In this document: one piece after another, positions 12,226-24,011 of the stretch
Layout of the letters: each line of letters begins with the position of its first letter
Position numbering within the stretch: position 1 is the first letter of the stretch
Assembly (NCBI GenBank): GCA_019188255.1
Contig: JAETXT010000004.1
Span: 2,604,001-2,668,000, forward strand
From: Verticillium longisporum
Lineage: Eukaryota > Ascomycota > Sordariomycetes > Glomerellales > Plectosphaerellaceae
Reading direction: 5' to 3'
Length of the DNA stretch: 64,000 nucleotides
Translations under genes and position numbers: made by a program
The notes under the pieces: model-generated
The model's input: the letters and a program-made list of their open reading frames with translations, nothing else
The model's database searches: none
Told to the model about the DNA's origin: nothing

Positions 12226-13798
12226 GCTGGCTGATTTTAGACCGTCGAAGATTGGGTTTTTGTTTCCGCATGTAGTGAAGCTCTTAAAAGTATCTTTACG
12301 AAAAGTGGATATAGCCACAAGTAGACTGAAAATATATGTGATAAGTATTTGGGAAGCCTGTTGCGTACGCCAGGGTGTGCCGTGTCGGCTGATGATGGAG
12401 AGATCGGCCATGGTATGCGCGGCACACGGATGGCATATCAACCCAGAGCGCAGATAAAAGCTCCCCCACCCGGAGGGTTGACGGTTGCAAGTCTGTCGCA
12501 ATGCAGAATCGACACAGCTTTCCATATAACCTTGCCTTTCCCGAGCAACGAGAGGACATGGCCTCGGGGGCTCAGAGGCAGAGGATCATGGCGGAGGAGC
12601 AACGTGGATGTGCCACGGCAGATAGCTCTGCCGCCCAACAGTTTGTCAGTCTAGCGATCAGGACGTAAGCTGTTTTGGGGAGAGGGACTTTCTGCAGGCG
12701 CAATCACGATAGCTTTCAAAGACACCAAGTCGATGCAGGCCTGGTAAGCCCTGTCCCCTCTTGCTCCCCCCTCGGCTCGTGCGGCTCTTGACTCTTATCA
12801 ACGATCATCGCCGCCGATCAGTATCGTCCGTTTCAAGGACGTGACGGAGATGTGCGGACAGCCGGGGGGGCGCACAGGTGGTCGAGGCACGAGACAGCCC
12901 ATATGACCCCCTTGTCTCTCCCCCGCAAATCCAGAGACAGCAACGGCTCTCCACATGTCGACCCAGAATGGAGCGCCATGCCGCGGCTCGTCGTCGTTCC
13001 CATGCGACCTCGACGGACCGTGTTTCCAAATCGAGCGACAAGCTAGACCCTTCTGACCTTGGCGACAGCTCTCGACTGGGATTGCTGTGAGGGGGGGACG
13101 CATCCCTGGGGTTGGCGATAGGGCGCGTGAGGGGGGTTGGATGGTGCACAACGGTGCACACAGTCTGGCCCTGGGTCCAACGACAGGAGCAGTAGTAAGT
13201 AGAAGCTGCAGGTGAAGCTGGGGCGGGGGGGGACCAGGGTTGATGGAGGGAGCGTCGGTCCAAAGTTGAGGGTCTGTCTGGTCTTGCGGCGCATGTAGGA
13301 AGGTAAGGTAGGCGAGAGGGCTTATCATCCAAGATTTCCTTTTTCTTATTTACCCGCCATCTCCCCCCCCCCCTTTTTCTCTTCGATTAACCTTTCATGT
13401 TTGGGTCGAGAATTCTGCTCTTTTTGTGTTTCGGATTCGGAGTTTTCCGGACAAACGCCCAAACTCTGTCGCGTGAGGACACGGCTTGACAGGCGCATCG
13501 TGTCGCCTCCTCTCGCATTGCCCCTTGCCTATTCGACCATCAAAGCTTTGCCTATTCGACCATCAAAGCTTGTCACGCCTTACGAACGGGACCCCTTCCC
13601 TACCTACCTAGGTAGATAGGTACCTTACCTGAGGTACCCTAGGTTCCTGCCTACCCACCCACGTGACAAGTACTGGCACTGGCACGGGCACTGAGACCCG
13701 CCCGCTAGCAGGTCCCCTGAAAGATCCACCCCAGCGTATCCCCCCCCCTGGACGAAACCCAGTACAGTGGGCTTCGCTTTCGCATCGTCTCAGGCACC
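12226..13798. other. Intergenic region with a 23-bp duplication
   Basis: No convincing gene is seen. The region holds an exact 23-base tandem duplication (listed separately), a C-run near 13364-13376, and a cluster of palindromic CTACCTAGGTAG/GGTACC motifs at about 13600-13645, just upstream of the transporter gene. Confidence 0.5.
13525..13570. repeat. Exact tandem duplication of a 23-base unit
   Basis: Positions 13525..13547 and 13548..13570 are identical (each begins TTGCCTATTCGACC). The duplication lies about 230 bases upstream of the MFS transporter start, in presumed promoter DNA. Confidence 0.9.
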
Positions 13799-15635
13799 AT
13801 GGGCCTCCTCACGTCCAGTCCCAAACATCAACCCACCTCAGACGACAATGCCATCGTGACTTCTTCCACCAACAATTCCACGACGCCAGACGACAAGATG
13901 GCCGCCGCTCCAGGCCGTCACAGCGACAATTCGCTGAGTCTTGCCGACAAGAGCGAAACCATCGAGCTCCAGCTGCGCGCCACCCAATCGTCCGCCGTCC
14001 AAAAGGATGACCTCAATCTTGACCGTCATGGTCGCGACAGCATCGCCGACGGCCAGGTCACAGACCACCGCACCTACCGCCGCCGCTGGTTCGGCGTCGC
14101 ACAGCTGACATTGCTCAACATTATTGTGAGCTGGGATGTGAGTCGTCGTCGTTCCGTTCCACACACACCTCTCAGCCCTACAGCTGCGCTGCTGGCCGCA
14201 AGGCTATGTGACAAGTCGAATCGACAGCTTGCCGAGACCAGCTGTCGTTCTCTTCTCTCTGTTTCCCCTGACAAGGCAACGAATGAGAAGGGAGCCGCAC
14301 CTGCAGGAAGGACGATCGTCTAGACACAAGAGCAATTGCTGACGCACCTCGTGACGGTAGTGGCTCACCTTTGCGCCTGTCGCCTCGAGCGCCGCAACGT
14401 ACTACAATGTGACCGAGACGTCGATCAACTGGCTCTCGACGGCATTCCTCTTCTCCTTTGTCGTCATTTCGCCCGTGACCACCAAGTCCCTGCACATGGG
14501 GCCCAAGCTCTCCATCATGGTCGCCGCCGCCCTCGTGCTCGTCGGCAACTGGGTGCGCTACGCCGGATCGCATTCGAGCAAAGGGGGCACCTATGGTGTC
14601 GTCATGTTTGGCCAGATCCTGACCGGTCTCGCCCAGCCCTTCGTCCTGGCGGCGCCGACTCGGTACTCGGACATGTGGTTTTCGAACCGTGGCCGTGTCG
14701 GCGCCACTGCTCTCATGAGCTTGGCGAACCCCTTCGGCGCCGCCATCGGTCAGCTCGTGGTGCCCTTCATGGTCGAGAAGCCGTCGCAGATGTCCCAAGG
14801 CGTCCTCTACGTCTCCATCATTGTGAGTCCCTTCTCCTGCATCCGACACGCCCAGTCATGCTGACCAAAGCAAAAAAAAAAAAAGTCCTCCGTCTGCGCG
14901 CTGCCCGCCTTCTTCATCCCCGCCGCACCGCCGACGCCGGCCTCGGCCTCGGCCCTGACGTCCAAGCTACCCCTCATGGCCTCGCTGCGCACCGCCTCGC
15001 GCTCCCTCGAGCTCTGGCTCCTGCTCATTCCCTTTGCCTTTTACGTCGGCTTCTTCAACTCGTGCTCGTCGCTGCTCAACCAGATGCTCAACCCCTACGG
15101 CCTCTCCGACGACGAGGCCGGCATCGGCGGCGCCCTCCTCATCGTCGTCGGCCTCGTCGTCGCCGCCATCACGTCGCCCATCCTCGACCGCACAAAGGCC
15201 TTCCTGCTGTCCATCAAGTGCGCCGTCCCCATCATCGCCATCGCCTACCTCGCCTTTGTCTGGATGCCCGAGACGCGCGGCGTCGCCGGTCCCTACGCCA
15301 TCCTCTCGCTCCTCGGCGCCGCGAGCTTCGCCCTCGTCCCCGTCGCCCTCGGGCTCCTCTCCGAGATGAGCCACCCCATCAGCCCCGAGGTCACGAGCGT
15401 CATCGCCTGGGCCGGCGGCCAGCTGCTCGGCGGCTGCTTCATCGTCATCTCCGACGCCCTGCAGGCCGGCCCCGAGGCCAACCCGCCGCTGCACATGAAG
15501 AAGGCCCTCATCTTCCAGGCCGTCATTGCCGTGCTCATCGTGCCGCTGCCGCTGTGCCTCGGTCTCTTTGGCCGCGCCGATAAAGTCAGCCTCAGGCGCG
15601 TTCGATCGGATACGGCCGCGTTGTCGTCGGTGTGA
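13799..15635 (+). CDS. Major facilitator superfamily transporter (SLC49/FLVCR-like)
   Basis: This is a polytopic membrane transporter of about 516 aa. A hydrophilic N-terminal tail of about 95 residues is followed by [16 protein letters not shown], which opens the first membrane helix. Exons are 13799..14137, 14361..14822 and 14886..15635. The splice gives [21 protein letters not shown], and later segments include [38 protein letters not shown] (a long motif resembling FLVCR-type carriers) and many hydrophobic helices up to [13 protein letters not shown]. The substrate cannot be assigned. The second intron has two in-frame acceptors flanking an A13 tract: AG at 14870 (adds QKKKK) or AG at 14885. 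The gene is convergent with ERG27. The frame is intact. Confidence 0.85.
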
Positions 15636-15979
15636 GCGAATGTGTGTTTTGGGAGGTGTTCTGGGTTCAGTTTGTCCGACAGGCCAGCCGGGGGAAAAGG
15701 ATGACGAGGTTGTTGACCTAATTAGCTATTATATAAGTGAATATCCTGTAAATGCCCCATGTGCTCGCTGCTGCCATCCTTCTTTTGACTCTGCGTTTTT
15801 CTCGTCATCTTCCTCGTGCCGTAAATCTACCAGAGGCAACCAGTTGGAAAAGCCTTCCTCGCTTGCTGACACCTTTTCACTTGCTGACACCTTTTCCTTG
15901 CTGACACCTTTTCCTTGCCGACACCTTTTCCTTGCCGACACCTTTTCCTTGCCGACACCTTTTCCTTGCCGACACCTTT
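15636..15979. other. Gap between convergent stop codons, mostly minisatellite
   Basis: The MFS stop is at 15635 and the ERG27 stop at 15980-15982. The left part is presumed 3' untranslated sequence. The right 120 bases are the 17-base repeat array. Confidence 0.6.
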
Positions 15980-15994
15980 TCACTTGCTGACACC
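15862..15994. repeat. 17-bp minisatellite, about 7.7 copies
   Basis: The unit is CTTGCTGACACCTTTTC or CTTGCCGACACCTTTTC. Copies begin at 15862, 15880, 15897, 15914, 15931, 15948, 15965 and 15983 (last one partial). Single extra A bases follow the first and seventh copies. The array overlaps the last codons and stop of ERG27 on the minus strand. Confidence 0.95.
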
Positions 15995-17621
15995 ATGCCC
16001 ATTGGCGGCGCCGAGCCCACCCGCCTGATCCCGCACGCCGAGCCTCGCCTCCCAAAAGACGCGCAACCTCTCCATCTCCTGCCAGCACCGCGCGCCCGTC
16101 TCCTCAAACGCCTCGCGCGCCTCCCTGGTCAGCACGACGGCCGTGGGCCGGCGGCCGCGCAGCTTGCGCAGCACGCCGACGGCCGGGTCCTTGCGCAGGG
16201 CGTCGTCGTCCTCGACGCGGCCCTCCCAGCCCCAGCCCTCGACCTCGGTCTTCTTGACGTAGGTGCGGCCGCGGGCGTCGGCGGCGGACCCCACTTGATG
16301 GCGCAGGCGTCGAGCTCGGCGAGCTCGTCGTCGTCCTGCAGCACGGCCCACACGGACGCCTTGGCGCCGCGGTAGCGGTCGACGGGGAACCAGGGCGAGC
16401 CGCACCAGCGCGCCAGCAGCAGCGCCAGCCAGTAGAGGGACACGAGGAAGCCGGGCACGGGGAAGAAGGTGCTGTGGACGATGCCCGGGTGGGTGACGAG
16501 CATCGACGGCGGCGTTTTCCTCGTCCTCGTCGCTTTCGGGCCCTGCTTCGCCTTCTTCTTCTTCTCGGAGGAAGAGTCGTCGGCGGCGGACACCTGGAAG
16601 AACCCCGCGGCGTACGGCTGCGCCGCCGGCAGCCGGCAGGTCAGGGCCAGGAGGTCGGTGATGCGCTTCGAGCTGCTGTAGGGGTCCGAGCTCTGGATGC
16701 CCTGGAAGTCGGCGAGGTCGAGCGAGTCGCTGACGGGCTCGATGCTGCTCGTCCAGGCGATGCGGCCGGCGGGGAGGTCGGCGTCGGTCGCGGCGTCGCG
16801 GCTCAGCAGCGGCATGAGCTCGTGCGTCAGGATGTAGTGGCCGAGGACGTTGGCGCAGAAGACCTGGCCCACGGGCGGAGGGGCGGGCTGTGCACGGATG
16901 TGTCAGCTCGTGTCTTGGAGGGGGAGGATATCAAGGGCAGGGAGCTGCGTACCTCATCCGGGTGAGCCGGCTTTTGGGGCGCCAAGAGACCCGGGATGGC
17001 AATCTTGTAGTCGGGGAAGCAGCACATGTAGACGATGCCGCGGGTGAGGAAGCGCCATGCGAGCTTGAGCCAGTCGACGCCCTTGAAGCCGCCGATGCCG
17101 GCGTTCAGGATGACGGCGTCGAGCCGCGGCACCTTGTACTGGGTGTTGTCGGCGTCGGTGGGGTCGGCGACGGTGCCGTGCACGAGCTGGCGGGCGACGG
17201 CATAGGGGCTCCGCAGGTCGAGCAGGTCGAGCTGCACGCTGAGCAGGTGGACGCGGTCGATGGTATCCTGTGGCTTGTAGGAGGGGCCGGCGCGCGCGGC
17301 GAGGGCTTTCGAGGTCGTCGCCGTCTTGTGGAGGTGGGTTCGAAGGGACTCGACCGTGTCCCGGGACTTGCGCAGGTCGCGGGTCGTGGGGATGAGGATG
17401 AGGTGGGAGGAAAGAGAGCGGGAGGCGAGGAATTCGTCAATGATGCGCTCTGCCGTACCGAAACCGACGCCACTGTCGGCAAGTTAGCACTGCTGGGCTT
17501 GCTGCGTCGAAGCTTTGGGATCGTCAGGCGTGACGCAAATGGGAACGTACCTGTTTGCACCTGTGATGAGGACGAAGAATTGCTCGTGGCTCTGCGCCTT
17601 GCTCCAAGGCGGTGCAGCCAT
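15980..17621 (-). CDS. ERG27: 3-keto-steroid reductase of sterol C4 demethylation (one frameshift as given)
   Basis: This short-chain dehydrogenase is the reductase step of the ergosterol C4-demethylase complex at the ER. Exons on the minus strand: 17551..17621, 16953..17472 and 15980..16887, about 499 aa. The start MAAPPWSKAQSHEQFFVLIT leads into the cofactor motif TGANSGVGFG, which is completed across the first splice. LDAVILNAGIGG is the NAG motif, and YSSSKRITDLL holds the catalytic YxxxK. A tail after THPGIVHSTF fits Erg27. After AIKWG homology moves to another frame (SAADARGRTYVKKTEVEGW, then EDDDALRKDPAVGVLRKLRG). One extra base in the CCCC run 16289..16292 restores it. Ergosterol synthesis is essential, so a consensus error is likelier than a dead gene. 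The C-terminal VSK-stop lies inside the minisatellite. Confidence 0.85.
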
Positions 17622-18843
17622 TGCTCACTGCCTTTTTTTTTCTTTCCTCTTTCTGGGTGTATTTCTTTCCTCTTTCCGGGGGTATCACAAGAAATCGCTT
17701 CAACACAAAGAGACGGAAAGAATGGAAGAGCCAAATCGGCAGGGCAAGAGGAGCTGGCTCGAGGCTGGCAAGGCGGTCAATGTGATGGCGGGCAAAAGTT
17801 GAGGCTCGCATTCGGGTTCAGGGTTTCGGAGGGGAGGCAGAAGCTTGGGCGCCGGGGTCCAGGGCCTCCGTGGCGCAGACGTCAAGGGGTCCGGACACAA
17901 GAGCTGGGATTCTCCGGTTTGGGTGGAATTCATGTTTCTTGTAGTACGAGTGTTCGTGTTCGTGGACATGCCACACGGCTTGGCGGGTGTAAATGGAGCA
18001 TCATGGGCACTTGGCTCAATCGGAATTGGAGATGCATTACATGCAGCTTGAGGTACCTGACATGGATGAGAGATCATGGCTTTGCTTCAGCTACTGGCTT
18101 AAGGTGGTGATACAGTACGCAAACCAATTCGGGACACTTCGTGCTATGATGAGCATGGAATAAAGGATTGAATTAATGTAAGCGACGGTGTCAGCTTTTC
18201 CCCTGTATATCAGTCCATGGGCTGCAGACCAGACCAGTGAAGCCATCCAGACGTGACACGCTGCATACGCGTCACATGGGATCTGGTGTGGTCCGAATTT
18301 TCCAGAGTTCTGGTTCGTGGGCTGCCGATGCGCCTGGAAAGGGTACGTACCTCGCCAGGAACAGCAGGGGGAAGGGCAGCGGGACGAGGGACAGAAAGGC
18401 TAGTACTAAGCAAAGCACCTTGGTAGGGGCCACCTGGAGGGGCACCTCAAGGGACCACCTCAAGGGACCACCTCAAGGGACCACCTCAAGGAACCACCTG
18501 TAGGAACCAGGGTTTAAGTGCCACTCATCAACCCACGTGACCACCCGCCTCGACTTTCGCGTCGCGCCGCGCCCCGCTGGCACGAACACGGTCCAGGCCC
18601 CATTTCCACCGCGTCGTCGCCTAAACAAATCCATGCCGTCCCCTGTCAGAACTCGACTCAAGGCAGCCAGCGAGCGTGCCAGCAATTCCTTCTCCTTGAC
18701 CCTGCTGCATGCACCGAGACAGTATTTTTTTCTCCCCATCATCCGCATCGCGACACAACGGCCTGACCACGCTCTCAACCTCTCGACGTCCTGCCATTGG
18801 CAATCTCCCAGGCATCGATCGTCCCCCTCTGTGTCTCTCGACC
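17622..18843. other. Divergent promoter region between ERG27 and RTT107
   Basis: About 1.2 kb lies between two divergent start codons. It contains a polypyrimidine tract just upstream of ERG27 (17630-17690) and a 13-base minisatellite (listed separately). No coding frame of note is present. Confidence 0.5.
18443..18507. repeat. 13-bp minisatellite, 5 copies
   Basis: CACCTCAAGGGAC repeats at 18443, 18456 and 18469, with variants CACCTCAAGGAAC at 18482 and CACCTGTAGGAAC at 18495. A related 12-mer sits just before it at 18431. It lies in the divergent promoter region, about 340 bases upstream of RTT107. Confidence 0.9.
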
Positions 18844-21548
18844 ATGGCACCCCTCTTTGGCGAATGCACATTCGCCTTTGTGCCGAGCTCGCTGCTCACA
18901 CCGACCCAGATCAGCTCCTTCACCCAGATCCTCGAGAAGCATGGCGGCACCGTCCTGGAACCTGCCGAAGATGGCTCCATTCGCATCGAGGAGAACGTCA
19001 CCCACATCATCTCCAACACGATCGATTTCAGGCAGTTCACCGACAGCCAAGCCTACATGATCCCCGTCGTCACCCACCAATGGATCTCCTCGTCGCTGCA
19101 TCGCGGCAAGCAGGCCCAGGTCCGGCCTCACTCGCCCGACCCCCGCATGATCTTCTCCCAGGTCACCTTGACGTGCGCCGACCTGCCCACCATTGACAAG
19201 GAGACCATCATCGGCGCCACCTTGGCCCTCGGCGGCATGGAGTCGCCCGACATTTCGCGCCTGACGACGCACATTTGCGCCCTGACCATGGACCACCCCA
19301 AGTGCCAGACGGCGTTGCAGAAGCAGCTCAAGGTCAAAATCGTGCTGCCACACTGGTACGGAAAGAGTCGTCTCGCAGGAAGGCGCCCCCCCTCTTCCTT
19401 GCCCCGACGCATCACGCTCATGACGTTCACAGGTTCGAGGACTGCTTCAAGCTCGGCAAGCGCATCGACGAAACGCCCTACCTCCTGCCGGATCCCGAGA
19501 TCCTCCTCGCCGATCCCAGCGACGAGATTGGATTCCCCGAGACGAAGAACCTCGAGGGCGCGACCGACGCGAATCCCAGCCCGGAAAGCTTCCCGCCCGT
19601 CAAGGGACACGTCGAGCCGTCGATGATCTTTCAAGGGAAGGCCGTCATGATCTCGAGCGATCTCAACATCACCAAAAAGGCCCACGCCATATGCCGCTCG
19701 CGCATCACGCAGGGCGGCGGCGAAATGGTCGCGCAGGTCGAGGATTGCGACATGTACATTTGCCAGTACCGCGACGGTCCAGACTACATCAAAGCCGCCC
19801 AGCTCGGCAAGGATGTCGGCAACCTGGCGTGGCTGATGCACCTCATCTCGCGCAACGAGTGGACGTCCCCGCTCCGCCGCCTGCTGCACTACCCCGTACC
19901 CCGGGGCGGTATCGAGGGGTTCCAGGACCTGCGCATCTGCGTCTCCAACTACGGCGGAGAGTCCCGCATCTACCTCGAGAATCTCGTCAAGGCGTGCGGT
20001 GCCACCTATACCAAGACGATGAAGACGGAGAACACGCATCTCATCACGGCCCGCGACAGCAGCGAGAAGTACGAGGCCGCCAAGGACTGGGGCATCGAGA
20101 CGATCAATCACCTGTGGATCGAGGAGAGCTACGCAAAGTGCGAAAAGCAGCCCATCACCGTGGGCAAGTACTCGCACTTTCCGCCGCGGACCAACCTCGG
20201 CGAGATCATTGGCCAGACCTTTTTCGACGAGGCGCAGCTGCGAGATAAGTTCTACCCCGGCGGCGCGGCGGTCCGAAAGTCGTCGCCGCGTGCTGCGAAG
20301 AAGCGCAAAATCTTGGACGCCGCCCAGGACAACGCCTACAAGAGCGGCCCCGCCGAGGGCGCCGTCATCGGCCGTCAGGAGCACCGGGACTTTGACGTGC
20401 TGCAGGACGAGGCGGATGAGTACGCCGAGAAGACGCGGAAGCAGTTTGGCGTGTCGGCGCCGCCGGGGGAAGAGCCGTTCGCTACGCCCGCGCGGAACAT
20501 GCCCGTGCGCGGCAAAGAGAACGAGACACCAACGGCGAGGTCGACCGGCGGCCGCAGCGCCAAGAGCAAGGCGCTGAGCAACCTGCAGCGCATCGCGCCT
20601 GACATTGCGCTGTACGAAAAGGAGAAGAACCGCAAGAGCAAGGACGGCATGTGGGGTGGCAAGCGCGCGGCCGACATGCTCGATCGCGACCAGGAGGCGC
20701 GGACGTCGAGCCCGGCGCAGGCGGATGACGAGGTGGCGGAGAAGCGCGCGGCCAAGAGGCGGCGGTCGTCCAAGCCTGACGGGGTCATCAAGGTCATGTT
20801 GACGGGGTTCTCGCGATGGCTCAACGACAAGCACAAGGAGGACGTCGAAAAGGTGAGTTTTGCGTGCGAGAAATCGGGGTGAAGGAGATGTGCTTTTTAT
20901 TTGTTTTTGCTGACCTGGGAACAGAGAAAACTACGGGAGCTCGGCATTCATATCGTCTCCGAGAATCAACCGTGCGACTACCTGGCGGCGCCATTCATGG
21001 TCCGCACCGTCAAGTTCCTCCGCACCCTCGCCAAGGGCGTCACCATCCTGTCGTCTGACTTTATCGAGACGGCGCTGACGGACGGCATGGCGCCCGATCC
21101 GAAGGACCACATTCTCGTGGACGAGGAGAACGAGGCCAAGTTTGGCGTCTCGCTGCAGACGGCCGTGTCGCGCGCGCGCGCCAACAACGGCAACCTCTTG
21201 CGCGGGCTGCCCATCTACTGCACGTCGGGGATCCGCAACGGGCCCGAGAGCTTCCAGCCCATCGTGCAGGCCAACGGGGCGCAGTTCCTGACGTACAATG
21301 CGCGCAGCGGCACGACGATCAAGCCGACGACGGCCGAGGAGGATGGTGGGGCGGCGCCGGACCCGGTGTACCTGCTCACGTCGGACACGGCCGAGGAGAA
21401 GAAGCTGTGGCCCAAGTTTGAGGCCATGGCGGAGCGGGGCCACATGGAGCCGCGGATCGTGGCGGCCGACTGGCTGCTGGACGTGGCCATGACGCAGCGT
21501 GTTTCGTTTGACGAGAAGTATCTCGCCGTCAACTTTTTCAAGCATTAA
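18844..21548 (+). CDS. RTT107: BRCT-repeat DNA-repair scaffold, Rtt107/Brc1-like
   Basis: This is a nuclear scaffold of the Rtt107/Brc1/PTIP type, which binds gamma-H2A and replication-repair partners at stalled forks. Exons: 18844..19355, 19433..20852 and 20925..21548, 851 aa, frame fully open. Four N-terminal BRCT domains can be followed: LFGECTFAF to VVTHQWISSS (about residues 4-85); IFSQVTLTCADL to PHWFEDCFKLGK (about 100-180, the Trp spanning the first splice); IFQGKAVMISSDL (from about 240); and GFQDLRICVSNYGGESR to INHLWIEESYAKC (about 335-415). A basic linker with KRAAKRRRSSK is a likely nuclear signal. Two C-terminal BRCTs follow (GVIKVMLTGFSRW and RIVAADWLLDVAM). The start was chosen for its CGACCATGG context and the BRCT onset. 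An upstream in-frame ATG at 18709 is less likely. Convergent with VPS25. Confidence 0.85.
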
Positions 21549-21831
21549 TTGGGGGGGTGTCTGCTTGAGCAGGGATGATGAGACGGGGACAGGGAAGGGG
21601 CAAGGGGAAAGGGTGTGTGTGGGATTACGTGGCCATGTGCATGAACTCGGCGTCGAGGTGTTTGTAGGGATATGTCAGGCTGCGCGCAGCCCTCCGGGAT
21701 GGACGAGGCCTGGGATGATTTGTGCGGTAGTCTTTTTCACGTCCGTATTGCGTCATACCGTTTTGAACATGTTGTTCTAAGCATGTCGTTCTGAAGATGG
21801 TTTCGCTCTGCATGTTTCTCTCTTCTCGCCC

Positions 21832-22507
21832 TCAGAAGAACTTGACACCGAGCGAGTCGTCCTGGCCAAAGACCTGTGCCTTGCCCCGCTTGGCGAGGAC
21901 CTGCAGCGCCTTGAGCAGGAGATCAGGGTCCATGCCGTGGAATTCTGTTGTCGCCCCGAGGCCTCGTTAGCGTGCGTCAAAAGGCAACGCCTCATGAGAA
22001 GGAAGACAAGGACGCACCCGTGCCGATGGAGGTATCCCCCTCGGTCAGCTCATACAGCGTCACGACGACGCCCTTCTGCGCCGTGTCGTCGACCCACGCC
22101 TCGACGAGGGCGGCCCACTCCTCGGGCGTGCGCCAGTACACCCAGACGGCGTCGCCGTCCCTGGCGACCGTCTCGGCGCGGCCGTCGCGGCGCATGGCGT
22201 CGAGGACCTCGCGCGCGTCGGCGGGCGCGAGGCGGCGGTTGAGCGTCTTGTTGTGGAAGAGGTCGTCCGTGTTGTGGGTGCTGTTCGCCGTCGTCGGCAG
22301 AAGGCTGGGGTCCGCTGCTGCGGTCGAGGACGAGGCGGCCGAGGGGGGCGTCAGCTTGAAGATGCGGTGGTGCTGCGTGTAGGCGAGGATGAGGGCGGAC
22401 CATTTCTCGAGCTGGGCGTGGTGGGTTGTGAGGTTTGTCTGGCGGGTGAAGAAGGGCGGGAAGGAGTATTCGCGGGGGAAGACGAAGGGTGGTTTTGGCT
22501 GGGCCAT
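21832..22507 (-). CDS. VPS25: ESCRT-II complex subunit VPS25
   Basis: This subunit of the endosomal ESCRT-II complex links ubiquitinated cargo sorting to ESCRT-III through two winged-helix domains. Exons: 22018..22507 and 21832..21944, with a 73-base intron (donor GTGCGT), 200 aa. The N-terminal FVFPREYSFPPFFTRQTN and LEKWSALILAYTQHHRIFKL are hallmark Vps25 sequence (a PPxF region that contacts Vps22/Vps36). The second winged helix contains WVYWRTPEEWAALVEAW and, across the splice, EFHGMDPDLLLKALQVL. A short Ala/Ser/Thr-rich insertion follows the first domain. The C-terminus LGVKFF is typical. A (GTTGAG)n tract and a CTAGGTAC motif lie upstream. Confidence 0.92.
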
Positions 22508-24011
22508 GGTGGGTGATGTTGCGAGGGCGCAGTGCGGTGTTGATGGTGGATAGACTGACGTTGAGGTTGAGGTTGAGTTTGAGGTTGGAGCTCCCCGCCG
22601 TGTGTGGAGGGGCTCTGGTGGTAGCCTCCTCTACAGGTACCTAGGTACTGTGTGTGCTCTGCATGTGTAGGCAGTGGGGCAAACTGGTGGGGCATTTGCA
22701 TAGCTCCGGTTGACAGCTTCAAGCCATCCACCCTCAAGCCATCCACCGTATCGACATCACTCGTGCTTCACATACATGGATCGTTCATCAAGAGTTTTCC
22801 CTGGTGAATAGAGAATTCTAGAGAAGCATAACATTCATCAACTGTTTGGTCATTCCACGCTGCAATCGACCACCGGAGATCCCCGTGGAGTGGTCAAGAG
22901 CTTTCAACATGTCGAAAGACGATGATTCCCGAGAAACCCCAACATGGTATCAGCATCGTGACTGCATCAAGTCTGAAGTCTGCTCGGCTCGACTCTATTC
23001 AAGACACGGAGACCTGAAATCAGTCGATGCCAAAAATAACAGCCCTTTTCCGGTCCACAACCACCCAGCTCCCTCTGCTCAACATACGGCCGAATGACAA
23101 CCTCACCGGGTTCTCTCCTCGTCGAAGCAACGTCTGGAGCTTTTCTCTACTCATCTAACCTAAAGTTCTCACCGGCCTTAGCTCGGACTGCGCTTTTAAG
23201 GGCAACGCACTTGTCTTGGCCATGTGCAAGAAGCATATTTCACAAATCGTCCAACGATTCGAAAACACAGGCCCACGTTCATGAACCCTTTCATAGCCAA
23301 GTCACATGCGTCCCATCATGCCCTTCTCCTATCTTCATGCCGAACCAACTATTCAATCAGATTCCATCTGCCTCTGCAAACATGACGAGTTCTAGTCAGC
23401 CCTGACGGAGAGTGGGCTGCAGCATTTGTCTGTGGCCCGGGGCTGACTACGGGGCTCGTTCTCGGAGCCGCCAAAGGCTCTCGGTTCTTGGCTCCTGGGC
23501 TGCCTGGAACAACAAAAGGCATGCCCTTGTCAGGACCATCCTCGAGGCTGCGGATGCCTTGCCACGGACAACGCCGGCGGATGAATTTCGAAGCGATGCG
23601 TCTGTGGATTCGAAGATGGATCCCTGCATATCATTCAGAATGATCTCATGGCAGCGTTCGCGACGATTCCTCTCCGAATCACAAGGCGGTGCAGTGCGCG
23701 GATCCCTTGAGCTCAACATCGCAAATACAGACCGTACATTTCGTACTGACCGCCTTGATTGCAGACCTGATGCAACACAGGCAAGACCATTCTCTTACAC
23801 CAGTCGCCATTCATCATGCTATAGCTAATAGACGATGGCACGTTGTGCTTCTTGGTGACAAGGTCGATGAATATCCAAAGCTTCCATGATGCGTCTACTG
23901 CCTGCCCCGTGGCTCTAGTTTATGTATCTACATTGTGGTATGTATCCCCCCCGACAGATGACGTTCCTCAGACAACATGCAACAGCAACACACAATACGC
24001 TCACAGCTCGC
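22508..24011. other. Intergenic region, no recognisable gene
   Basis: About 1.5 kb lies between the VPS25 start and the AIM32 stop. Short open frames lack any recognisable motif. A GGTACCTAGGTAC palindrome sits at about 22636-22648. Confidence 0.5.

Noticed and set aside
14336..15583. 415-codon plus-strand frame over the MFS gene
   Set aside because: It is Arg/His/Pro-rich out-of-frame translation of the transporter exons.
15862..15994. 17-bp array as a CRISPR-like repeat
   Set aside because: Copies are directly adjacent with no spacers, so it is a minisatellite.
13799..17621. Secondary-metabolite cluster built on the MFS and reductase genes
   Set aside because: The reductase is the sterol enzyme Erg27 and no synthase or cytochrome P450 lies nearby.
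19128..20834. 568-codon open frame antisense to RTT107
   Set aside because: It mirrors the GC-rich third positions of the BRCT gene on the other strand and shows no domain; RTT107 has clear motifs in its own frame.
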